Below are positions 46,608 to 57,633 of a DNA stretch of 64,000 nucleotides, piece after piece. The first letter of the stretch is position 1; each line of letters begins with the position of its first letter. This DNA comes from Chondrosia reniformis. Lineage: Eukaryota > Porifera > Demospongiae > Chondrillida > Chondrillidae. The DNA lies in the NCBI GenBank assembly GCA_947172415.1, contig OX359200.1:2668501-2732500 (forward strand), written 5' to 3'. Under the pieces are notes generated by a model, which saw only the letters and a list, made by a program, of their open reading frames with translations, did no database searches and had not been told where the DNA came from. The position numbers and the translations under genes are program-made.

Positions 46608-47500
46608 TTTGTCAGCCGGAGAGCCAGTGACATAGCGGTAGAATTCAGTTCGATCCCCAAAAATGTAAGGATATTACAGGGACCCTCAACTTTGTCCATA
46701 GCCAGGGGGACCCCTAATTCATCGCATGTGCGAATGGTTAACTCCAAGGCTCTTTGACATTTGTCGGATGCAGGGGCTCCTAGGACGAGAAAGTCATCCA
46801 GATAGTGGATGATAGCCCTGATTCCACGGCTGCGGAGGATCCACTCGAGGGCATCTGCCATGGCATTGAAGATTGCTGGGGCGGAAGCCAACCCAAATGG
46901 CAGCTGGCAATCTACATACACTGCTTTGTCCCATATAACCCCTAAGGACCACCTATCCTCTGGATGTATAGGGACCATGCGGTAGGCTGAGCGAATATCA
47001 ATTTTGGCCATCAGGGTGTCCCGCCCCAATATGTGCATAAGCACAGCTGCATCCTCTACTGAGGCATACGCTACGTGAGTAAGGTTCCTTCGCAGGTTGT
47101 CATTCACACTGTAGCCCGATGGGCTGGATAAGTCCACTATTACTCTCCATTTGCCAGCTGCCTTCTTAGGTATCGCCCCCAGCCGGCTCACTAGAATGTT
47201 AGGGCTCTCCACCTGGGAAAAAGGTCCCAGCATATAACCATTATCCACCTGGTCTTGGATAAAGGCCTGCACTACTTGTTGGTGGCTAGCGGCTGATGGG
47301 GCATTCTTAGGATTGGGCTGCGCTGTTAAAACTGTGGACCGATATTGTGGGGAAGGGTTGAGACCTATACGGAAGCCTTCACGTATTCCTTTGAGTATTG
47401 CTTGGGCCCACTGCTTGTTGGGGTGCTGGCTATGTGCCGCTTGCCATGCATGTAGCTTCAGTGGGGTCCGAACTGGGGCTGAAAACAACTGAGGGGGCAT
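46601..47500 (-). pseudogene. reverse transcriptase of DIRS/Ngaro-type element
   Basis: 299-residue open frame: SRLGAIPKKAAGKWRVIVDL (110-124), KIDIRSAYRMVPIHP with the first Asp (168), CQLPFGLASAPAIFNAM (199-214), the catalytic YLDD (233-236) and FLGIELNS. The motif set matches RTs of DIRS/Ngaro elements, which are close to LTR-type RTs. The frame itself is intact, but the link to RNase H is broken by a frameshift at its end. Confidence 0.92.
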
Positions 47501-48126
47501 TCCTACCCTGGGGGTGAGGTGGTGAGGGCCCGCCTATAGCTGTACAAACTAACTGGCCATGATTGGGGCAACAGTGGATGAGCTGGAGTCTGGCAAAACA
47601 CCTACAGGTATAATATTATACGTAATGAATTGATTGGGATCGATCCGCTGTCTTATTCGTGAAATCTTTGGCAACCTGTGTGTGTTATGCCTAAATGTAC
47701 CTGCATATGACTATAAAGTGGACTCTCCCTGATTAAACTGTATATATATATATATATCATACCGCCTTCAAGTATATATACATACATGCATAGGCTACAT
47801 ATATATACATAAATGTACACATACACACATAGATGCTGCCCATGAACACACATATAGGCAGCTTGAGGGACAAAGTGTAAGCCGCAGGGATGATTTATAA
47901 ATACTTGGGGGAGGCCCCTCCGCGAGACACACTTCTTTGCCAAATTTCAATAGAAGTAAAAAAGAATAAAAAATAAAAAATAAAAAAGATAAAAATAAAA
48001 AATAAAAAATCAATAATCAAAAATCAAAAATCAAAATCAGTAACTGAATCGTATAAGTTCAATAACTAAGTTATGAAGCCTGTGCATGTAGTCTAGAACA
48101 CCACTAGCCAGAAAGGCGAGTGGAAG
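47501..48126. other. spacer between gag-like and RT regions
   Basis: No coding frame I trust. Contains a short TA run (TATATATATATATA near 47740) and a long A-rich tract of AAAAATAAAAAATA units (47960-48040) on the plus strand, polypyrimidine in the sense strand. Confidence 0.5.
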
Positions 48127-49004
48127 TCACTGCAGTGGAGGCCGGCGGGGTGGGGGACGGAGAGTGGGACAGTCCCTTGCAGGGTGCTCCAGTTCCCTGC
48201 AGGCAAGGCAGGCATGGCGAAAACGACAAGGGCCATAGCAGGAACCTCGGTTCCACCTCTTGCAAATTTCAAATGGAGCTGAGGGGCGAGGGAGCAGCTC
48301 ATCCCCTTCTGCTGCCAGCCAGGTGTCGGCATTGCGCCTATCCCATTGTAGTGATGAATCCAATGCTGCTGCCTGTCTAAAGGCACGGTTGTAGCGTGAC
48401 CACATGCCTGCCCTGCCCTGTCTAGCCATGCGCATGATGATTGTCATATAGGTACACAAAGGGCTACCCCTAGATGGATTGTGCTGAGCTGCCACTGCTG
48501 CATACGTTGCAAAGGCCAGGGCCCACTCAAGAGGGTCCCTAACTGGGAACTTCTTTTCCTCTTTTGCATCCTTGCTGTTGGAGGGTCAAAGCTGGCCGCT
48601 GCCAGGGCTTTGGGCAAGAGGCTGCCTAAGTCCACGAATTTTCCCTCCTGAATGGTTGTTACTGTGTGGGCTGGGATGGGAGGAAGGCCGGGATGCAGCG
48701 ACACAGGTTTGGGCGTTGGAGCTGTGGTAACTTGGGTGCCTGCTACTGGCTTATTGCTGGGCGCTGGGGGTGTGCCGGATGCTGGTGAGTTACTAGCTTG
48801 TGAACTCGTGATGGAACCGGAAACCAAGGCTGGGACTGATATGGGTGCTGATGCGAGGGTGCCAGCTGTGACTGTTGTCATATGTGGCTGTGCCCCTGTA
48901 AGGTAGAGCAATGAAAAATTGTTGCATGAGCTAACTGGCTGCTGTGTGGGTATGGGGGTGTCACGCTCAGTGACTATGAGTGGCCCTGTTAGCATTGCAT
49001 ACAA
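48127..49004 (-). pseudogene. gag-like protein with C-terminal zinc knuckles, one frameshift
   Basis: The N-terminal half (49004-~48560) is rich in Pro, Ser, Thr and Ala, then GSLLPKALAAASFDPP. A frameshift at ~48560 moves it to the frame KEEKKFPVRDPLEWALAFAT, YMTIIMRMARQGRAGMWSRY and finally CKRWNRGSCYGPCRFRHAC followed by LACRELEHPARDC. The end contains a CCCH-like finger followed by a CCHC-like knuckle, as in gag-like proteins of tyrosine-recombinase elements. It likely binds the element RNA. The start codon is uncertain. Confidence 0.75.
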
Positions 49005-49408
49005 GGATCAGCCTAAAGTTTCATGGAGCCCGAGTGATGATCTATAGCTGCGTGGCCAAGGGGCCTAACGTTAGATGGCCATGATCTCTATGCCTGACTA
49101 TATACCACTGTTTGCTGGCCTGTAGCTCAGTGCCACTGCAATAAATGAGCTGAGCAGTGTGTGGTCTCGTGTATAGACCCAGACGTGGAGCACCAACCTA
49201 ATTATAGGCTGGTCGGTGGCTGTGGAAGTGCCGACAGTGCGTCTAAACACGTTCCCCTGCAACGCCACAATGAAACAAAAAATTGTCCTGCTACTGTTAA
49301 GCACTACTTCACGAGGCAGTGACTGCGCATGCTCGATACAGCCCTCAATCAAGGTATAGCGGATGCGGCCGGTTTAGTTCATTAACCCCCTTTAATCTTC
49401 GATTAAAC
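49005..49408 (-). other. 5' non-coding end of tyrosine-recombinase element
   Basis: No convincing coding frame; GC content well above the flanking satellite. Probably the 5' terminal repeat or leader. Ends ATCTTCGATTAAACTTCATT at satellite B. Confidence 0.5.
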
Positions 49409-52400
49409 TTCATTAAAATTATTTATAGTCTTAAACCAATATATCCCATAATTTTACCCAATATACCCATTATTTTTTGTCAAATATATCCCATACCTTT
49501 TGACAACTATATCTTATAGTATATACCATAATTTTTGCTTTATATATCTCATAATTTTTGCTTAATATATCCCATAGATTTTAATTAATATATCCAATGG
49601 ACTAGTATATCCCATATTTTTTCCAAATATATCCCATATTTTTCCAAATATATCCCATATTTTTCCAAATATATCCCATATTTCTTTCAAATATATTCCA
49701 TATTTTTTCCAAATATATCCCATAATTTTTGACAATATATCATATATTTTTCCAATTATATCCAATAATTTTGCCAAATATAGCCCATAAAATAACCTAT
49801 AGTCTTAGCCCAATATATCCAGTAATTTTTGCCCATTATATCCCATAGTCTTAAATACCTTATTTTTACAAATATATCCCCTTCGTTTTTTATCAAATAT
49901 ATCCCATAGTATATCCCATAACTTTCGCTTCTATAGCATAGTTTTGACAAATACATCCAACAACTTTTAACCAACATATCCCATAATATATCCCATAGTT
50001 TTTGCCTAATATATCATAGTTTTTGGGAATATATCCCGTAAAATAACCTATAGTCTTAGCCCAAAATATCCCATACTTTTGCTAAATATATCCCATATTT
50101 TTGCAAAAATATCCCATAGTTTTTGCCGAATACATCCCATAAAATTATCTAAAGTCTTAGCCCAATATATCCCAAATTTTTCTCAATATATCCAATAGTT
50201 TTTCAGAATATATCTGATAATTTTGCCTAAAATATCCCTCGGCTGTTGCTTAATATATCCAATAAATTAGAAATATTTCCAATTATATCCCATAATATAT
50301 CCCGTAGTTTTACCCAAAATACCACTTAGTTTTTGGCAATATATCCCATAGCTTTTAACAAATATATCCCATAGTATATCCCACAATTTTTGTCCAATTT
50401 ATCCCATAATTTAGCCTAATATATCCCTTAGTTTTAATCTTAATATACCCAATGGACCAGTATATCCCATAGTTTTGCCAAATGTAACCCAAACGTTTTG
50501 CTAAATGTATCCCATAATTTAACCTATAGTCTTAGCCCAATTTTTTGGCCTATTATATCTCTCCGTTCTTCCTTAATATATCCAATTATTTATAAATATT
50601 GCCTATTAAATTCCATAATATATACCAAAGTTTTACCCAATATGCCCCTTAGTTTTTGTCAGATATATCATATATCTTTTTACAACTATATCCCTTAGAG
50701 TATTCCATAATTTTTTCCCTGTATATCCTATAATTTTACCTAAGACATCCCTTAGTTTTTGCTTAATATATCCAATGGACCAGTACATGCCATAATTTTG
50801 CCAAATATATCCAATAATTTTATCTATAATATTAGACCAATATATCCCATAGCTTTGCCAAATAAATTCCATACTTTAACTTATGGTCTTAGCCCAATAT
50901 ATCCTATAGTTTTTGCCAAATATATCCCATAGCTATTTCAAATAAATCCCATAGCTTTTGCAAATATATCATATAATTTTTCAAAATATATCCCATAATT
51001 TTGCCTAATATATCCCATAGTTTTTGCTTAATATATCCAACAAAATAACCTATAGTCTTAGCACAATATATCCCATAGCTTTTGCCCAATTTATCGCATA
51101 TTTTTTTCAAATATATCGCATAATGTTTGTCAAAAATATCCCATAATATAACCTATAGTCTTAACCCAATATATCCCATAGTTTCTGCCCTATATATCCC
51201 ATAGTTTTTCTGAATAAATCCCATAGTTTTACAAATATATTCCCTTAGGTTTTTGTCAAATATATCCCATAGTATATCCCATAATTTTAGCTTTCTATAT
51301 CCCAAAATGTTTCCTAAGATATCCCTTAGTTTTTGCTTAATATATCCAATGTACCAGTATATCCCATAGTTTTGCAAAATATATCCAAAAATTTTAACCA
51401 GTATATCCTTTAATATATTCCATAATTTATGCCCAATATATATATCCCATACTTTTGGTGAATATATCCCACTAAATAACTTATAGTCTTAGCCCAATAG
51501 ATTGCATAGTTTTTGCCCAATATATCCCATACTTCTTTGGAATATATCCCATTGTTTTTGCAAATATATCCCAGAGTTTTGCCGAATACATCCCATAAAA
51601 TTATCTATAGTCTTAGACCAACATATCCCATAATTTTTGCCAAATATATCTCATACTTTAACTTATAGTCTTAGCCCAATATATCCCAAACTCTTTGCCC
51701 GATACATCCTATAGTTTTTCCGAATACATCCCATTATTTTTGCGAATACATCCCATAATTGTTTACAAATATATCCAATAATTTAAAAATATATCCCATA
51801 ATATATCCCATAATTTTACCCAATATATCCCTTAGGTTTTGGCAAATATATCCCTTAGGTTTTGGCAAATATATCCCATAGCTTTTAACAAATATATCCC
51901 ATAGTATATCCAAATATTTTTGCCACATATATCCCACAATTTTGCATAATATATCCCTTAGTTTTATCTTAATATATCCAATGGACCAGTATATCCCAGA
52001 GTTTTGCCAAATATATCCAACAATTTTTAACCAATATATCCCATAATATATCCATAATTTTTGCTCCATATATCCCATAGTTTTTGCCAAATATATTACA
52101 TAAAATAACCTAAAGGCCCAATATAGCCCATAGTTTTTCCTAATATATCCCTCAATGTTTGCTTAACATATCCAATTATTGAAATATTTGTCCATTATAT
52201 CCCATAAATATCCCTAGATTTACCCAAAATACCCCTTAGTTTTGTCTAATATATCCCATAGCTTTTGACAAATATATCGCACAGTATATCCCATAATTTT
52301 TTGCCTTATATATCCCTTAATTTTTCCTAAGACATCCATTAGTTTGTGCTTAATATATTCAATGGACCAGTATATCCCATAGTTTTGCCAAATATATCCC

Positions 52401-53740
52401 CCAGTTTTGGCTGAATACATCCCAAAAAATTATCTATAGTATTAGACCAATAAATCCCATAATTTTTGCCAAATATATCCAATACTTTAACTTATAGTTT
52501 AGGCCAAAACATCATATAGTGTTGCAAAATATATCCCATACTCTTTCCTAATATATGCCATAATTTTGCCTAATATATCCCTCAGTTTTTGCTTAACATA
52601 TCCAATTATTTAAAAATATTACCAATTATGTCCCATAATATATCCCATAATTTTACCCAATATACCCCTTATTTTTGTCAAATATATTCAACAATTTTAA
52701 ACCAATATATCCCAAAATATTTCCCATAATGTTTACCCAATATATCCCATAGTTTTTGCCGAATATATCCCATGAAATAAGCTATAGTCTTAGCCCAATA
52801 TATCACATAGTTTCGGCCCTATATATCCCATAGTCTTTCTGAATAAATCCCATAATTTTACAAATATATCCCATAGCTTTTCACAAATATTTCCCATAGT
52901 GTCCCATAACGTTTGGCCTGTATATCCCATAATTTTGCCTAAGACATCCCTTTGATTTTGCAAAATATATCCAATGGAGCAGTATATCCCATAGTTTTTG
53001 CCAAATACAACCCATAAAATTATTTATAGTCTTAAACCAATATATCCCATAGTTTTTCCGAATATATCCAATAGTTTTTGCTAATATTTACCATGATTTT
53101 TACCAAATATATCCCATAATATAACCTATAGTCTTAGCCCAATAAATTCCATAATTTTTGCCCAATATATCCCATAGTGTTTCCGAATATATCCCATAGT
53201 TTTTTGTAAATATATCCCATAATTTTGCGAAATTTATCCCTCAGTTTTTGCTTAATAAATCCAATTATTTAAAAATATTGCCAATTATATCCTATAATAT
53301 ATGAAATAGTTTTACCCTATATACACCTTAGTTTTAGTCAAATAAATCCCAGAGTTTTGGACAAATATATCCCATAGTATATCCCATAATTTTGGTCCTA
53401 TATATCCCATAATTTTATCTAATATACCATAAAATAACCTATAGTCTTACCCCATTATAATGAAACGCCTTGGCCAAATATATCCCATATTTCTTCCAAA
53501 TATAACTCATAATTTTTGCCAAGTATATCCCATAATATAATAGCCCAATATATTCCATAGGTTTTGCCCAATATATCCCATAGTTTTTGAAAATATATTA
53601 CATAATGTTTGCCGAATATATCCCATAGTTTTTGCTTAATACATCCTATAAAATAACCTATAGTCTTAGCCCAATATATCCATAGTTTCTGCCCTATATA
53701 TCCCATAGTTTTTCTTAATAAAACTCCATAGTTTTACAAA
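49409..53740 (+). repeat. satellite B block
   Basis: Same repeat and the same ordered marker variants as before the tyrosine-recombinase insertion. A run of near-identical CCATATTTTTTCCAAATATAT units lies near 49610-49700. Orientation reverses at about 53740 (CAAAAATATGGGATATATT). Confidence 0.92.
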
Positions 53741-55691
53741 AATATGGGATATATTATGGGATTTAATAGGCAATATTTTTAAATAATTGGACATATTAAG
53801 CAAAAACTAAGGGATATATGAGGCAAAATTATGGGATATTTTGGCCTAAACTATAAATTAAAGTATGGAATATATTTGGCAAAAATGTCAGGATTTATTT
53901 ATTAAAAATATGGGATATATTTGGCAAAACTATAGGATATATTGGTCTAAAACTATAGATAATTTTATGGGATGTATTCGGCATTCGGATATGTTGTGCA
54001 AAACTAAAGGGTATATTGGGTAAAACTACGGGATATTTTATGGGATATTATTGGGAATATTTTAAAATAAATGGATAGATTAAGGAAAAACAGAGGGATA
54101 TTTAAGGAAAATTATAGGATATATTTGGCAAAAATTATGGGAAATATTTGCAAAAATTATGGGATATATTCGGAAAACTATGGGACATATTTGGCAAAAC
54201 CTTTGTGATGTATTGGGGTAAGACTTTAGGTTATTTATGGGATATATTCGGCAAAACTATAGGATATATTGGACAAATATTATGGGTTGTTTTATGGAAA
54301 ATATTGGTTAAAATTTGTTGGATATATTTGGCAAAACTATAGGATATACTGGTCCATTGGATATATTAAGCAAAAAGTAAAGGATATATTAGGCAAAATA
54401 ATGGGATATATTTGTCAAAAGCTATGGGATATATTTGACAAAAACAAAGGAGTATATTGTGTAAAACTATGGGATACATTATGGGATGTAATTGGCAATA
54501 TTTTTAAATAATTGTATATATTAAGCAAAAACACAGGGATATATTGTGCAAAATTTTGGGATATATAGGGCAAACATTATGGGATATACTATGGGATATA
54601 TTTGTCAAAAGTTACGGGATATAGTTGACAAAAACTAAGGGATATATTGCCAAAAACTAAGGGATATATGTGGCTAAAACTATAGGTTATTTTATGGGAT
54701 ATATTCGGCAAAACCATGGGATATATTAGTCAAAATTACGGGATTTATACAGCAAAAATTATGGGAAAAACTATGGGATATAAACCAAAAAAATTTAATT
54801 ATTGAATATATTCAGAAAAACTGAGGGATATATTAGACAAATTAAGGGAAAATTTTGGAAAAATTATGAGATATATTTGCAAAAACTATGGGATATATTC
54901 GGAAAACTATGGGATATATAGTGCAAAAACTATGGGATTTACAGGGCTAAGACTATAGGTTATTTTATGAAATATATTCGGCAAAAACTATAGGCAAATA
55001 TTATGGGATTTACAGGGTTAAGATAATAGGTTATTTTATGAAATATATTCGGCAAAAACTATTTGGGCAAAAATTATGGGATACTTTATGGGATATATTG
55101 GTTAAAATTTGTCGGATTTACTTCCAAAAACAATGGCATATACTTGTCCATTGGATATATTAACAAAAAGTAAAGGATATATTAGGCAATATTAAAGGAT
55201 ATACTTTTGGATATATTTGACAAACACTATGGGGTAAAATCTGGGATATAATTGGCATTATTTTTAAATTATTAGATTATTAAGCAAAAACTGAGGGATA
55301 TATTAGGTAAACTTATAGGATACAATTGGCAAAAGTTACGGGATATATTTTCCAAAAGTATGGGATATATTCGGTAAACTATGTGATATAAAGGGCAAAA
55401 CTATGGGATATATCGGGCTAAGCCTATAAGTTATTATATGGGATATATTCGGCAAAAAGTATGGGATATATATTGAAAATTATGGGATATATATGGCAAA
55501 TACTATAGGATATATTGGCCTAAGACTATAGGTTATTTTATGGGATATATTCGGCAAAAACTATGGGATATATTGGGCCAAAATTGTGGGATATATTATG
55601 GGATATATTGGTTTAAAATTGTTGGATATATTTGGCAAAACTATGGGATATACTGGTCCATTGGATATATTAAGCAAAAAGTAAGGGATAT
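53741..55691 (-). repeat. satellite B block, reversed orientation
   Basis: GGGATATATTNGGCAAAAACTAT-type repeats, reverse complement of the previous block. Ends with GATAT (55687-55691), duplicated after the next insert. Confidence 0.9.
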
Positions 55692-55897
55692 GTAGCATAG
55701 TAATTAACTAATAACTGCATGTATAGCAAACATCGTGTAATGATTTTATATTGCTGCTGTATCAGTTGGTTTGTAATTTAGCTTTCTAGAACTTTCTGTG
55801 ATGTATATATGCTATTGTACAGAACTTAATAATCTTCTTTTACCCGAAAGTGACTCGAATACTGTTAAGCAGTGTTACGATAATATAACTCATCACA
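55692..55897. mobile_element. 206-bp insertion, unknown, with 5-bp TSD
   Basis: Begins GTAGCATAGTAATTAAC and ends AACTCATCACA, flanked by GATAT (55687-55691, 55898-55902). Removing it restores AGGGATATATTAGGC, a normal satellite B sequence. No clear inverted ends or coding region. Confidence 0.6.
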
Positions 55898-56145
55898 GAT
55901 ATATTAGGCTAAATTATGGGATATATAGTGAACAAATTTTGGGATATACTATGGGATATATTTGTCAAAAGCTTTGGGTTATATTTCACAAAAACTAATG
56001 GGTATATTGGGTTAAACTATTGGATATATAATTGGATATTATTGACAATATTTTTAAATAATTGGATATTATAAGCAAAAACTGAGAGAAATATTTAGTA
56101 CAATTATGGAATATATTTGGAAACATTATGGGATATATATTAGTT
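55898..56145 (-). repeat. satellite B block, reversed orientation
   Basis: Continues the reversed array to about 56145 (ATTATGGGATATATATTAG), where orientation changes back. Confidence 0.85.
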
Positions 56146-56488
56146 GTTGTCAAATATATCCCATAGCCTTTGACAAATATATCCCATAGTATATCCCATA
56201 ATTTTTGCCATATATTTCCAATAATTTTGCTTAATATATCCCTTAGTTTTCGCTTAATATATCCAATGGACCCGTATATCACATAGTTGGGCCAAATATA
56301 TGAAACAATTTTTAACCAATATATCCCATAATATATCGCAAACCTTTTGCCCAATATATCCAATAGTTTTTGCCGAATATATCCCATAAATTAACCTATA
56401 GACTTAGCACAATAAATCCCATAGTTTTGTCAAATATATCCCATAATGTTTATAAATATATCCCATAAAATAACCTATAGTCTCAGCC
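56146..56488 (+). repeat. satellite B block
   Basis: ATATATCCCATAG orientation resumes after TTAGTTGTTGTC. The last 13 bases, TATAGTCTCAGCC, recur at 57629 with one change. Confidence 0.88.
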
Positions 56489-56745
56489 TATTATTCCAAT
56501 GTTCCCATATCCCAATCTTCTGTTCTTGACTTAGCTATCTCTGATCATCTACCTATAATGCTTGACATCGACTGTAGTGTTCCTAAACCTCATCCATGCT
56601 TAGTAACTCGTGGGTCATTTAAGAACTTTTCCAAAGGAAGCTTCGAAGAGGATCTTTCTATTGCACCATGGTGTATAATTTATGTCTTCGATAGCCTTGA
56701 TGATAAGATCGACTTCTTTAACTCACTCTTGCTTGATGTTGCCAG
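56489..56745 (+). pseudogene. LINE apurinic-type endonuclease C-terminus
   Basis: Encodes SSVLDLAISDHLPIMLDIDC; the SDH motif is the end of the APE-type endonuclease fold used by CR1/L2/jockey LINEs. Continues with VTRGSFKNFSKGSFEEDLSI, then ends at FFNSLLLDV. Joined directly to the RT in another frame. Confidence 0.75.
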
Positions 56746-57628
56746 GTTACTCGTGTCAGTGACTCATTCTCCTCTCTTGGTTTTCCCACAACTGGGGTTC
56801 CCCAAGGCTCTGTGCTTGGTCCTTCTCTCTTCTCTGCCTTTATCAATGACCTGCCTTCAGTCCTGCCTGCTGATTCTGTTGTTCTCTTTGCTGATGACAC
56901 TGCCATCTACATCACGAGTAGCAATCTTGCTTCTTTAAACTCTTAACTTCAACAGTGTCTAGATGCAACCAGCCTGTGGATGGCCGACGATGGACTGCAA
57001 CTGAATGCAAGCAAAACAAAATGTATGCTCCTTCACTCTAGTAGAAGAAAAATTGAGACTGGCTTGGACCTTCTTGTTGATGGTGTAACTGTTAATCAGG
57101 GACGAGTGTTCAAGTATCTTGGTGTGCTTATAAACGATACCCTAACTTGGAGTGATCATGTTGACATGATCTGTAGAAAAGTAATCTGTCGTCTCAACCT
57201 TCTTCGTAGACTCTCTTGGTTTCTCCCTTGCTCTCTCCTCCTCACTTATCTTAAATCGTACATCCTTCCCCACTTTGACTATTGTGATGTCATCTGGTCT
57301 GGCGGTTCTCTAGATGAATCTCGCCGCTTGGAATCGCTGTTGAACTTTAGTTGCAAGATTGTGCTTCATAGGCGTCATGACTCTTCTTCCACTGCTGCTC
57401 TTCAGGAACTTGGATTAACGACTCTCACCTTGAGAAGGAAACTTCACATGGCTCAGTGTATGTTTCGCAGCTTATCCTCCCAGGCTCCACCTTATCTGTC
57501 TCGGCTCTTCTCTTATGTTTCTTGCCACCATAACACTCGTTCCTCTTTCACTTCCCAACTTAATCTTCCCTTGGTCCGGTCTTCATTCGGACAGAAGGCA
57601 TTCAGTTTTGCCGGTGCTTCCCTCAGTG
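56489..57628 (+). mobile_element. CR1/L2/jockey-type LINE fragment, both ends truncated, TSD-like flanks
   Basis: Flanked by TATAGTCTCAGCC (56476-56488) and TATAGTCTTAGCC (57629-57641). It starts in the apurinic-type endonuclease and ends inside the C-terminal domain, with no 3' tail. About 300 codons between endonuclease and the middle of the RT are missing at 56745. Confidence 0.8.
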
Positions 57629-57633
57629 TATAG
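56746..57633 (+). pseudogene. LINE reverse transcriptase middle and C-terminal part
   Basis: In one frame: TTGVPQGSVLGPSLFSAFIN, VLFADDTAIYI (catalytic FADD), a TAA stop at 56944-56946, then WMADDGLQLNASKTKCML, GVLINDTLTWSDHVDMI and YILPHFDYCDVIWSG, and the post-RT region RHDSSSTAALQELGL. These are standard motifs of the CR1/L2/jockey group. The frame ends at AFSFAGASLSV then TAG; the stop is made by the flanking duplication, where related proteins normally continue. Confidence 0.85.

Larger units (their letters stand above)
44296..49408 (-). mobile_element. tyrosine-recombinase retroelement (DIRS/Ngaro type)
   Basis: Order in sense direction: gag-like, RT, RNase H, tyrosine recombinase. No methyltransferase domain was found, which fits Ngaro- or PAT-like rather than DIRS1-like elements. 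Left junction CCCAT/TAATGACTCC and right junction CTTCATT/AAAATTATT restore an uninterrupted satellite B sequence as seen at 52990, so the empty site is CCCATAAAATTATT. CATTAA occurs at both junctions. No long terminal repeat was seen by eye; TTAACCCCCTT occurs near both ends (44502, 49381) and may belong to a split repeat. Confidence 0.85.

Noticed and set aside
47653..48013. Open frames in the spacer of the tyrosine-recombinase element
   Set aside because: They come from TA-rich and A-rich low-complexity sequence and match no domain of this element class.
48120..48906. Plus-strand open frames opposite the gag-like region
   Set aside because: Shadows of the gag-like frame; the minus strand has the zinc-knuckle motifs.
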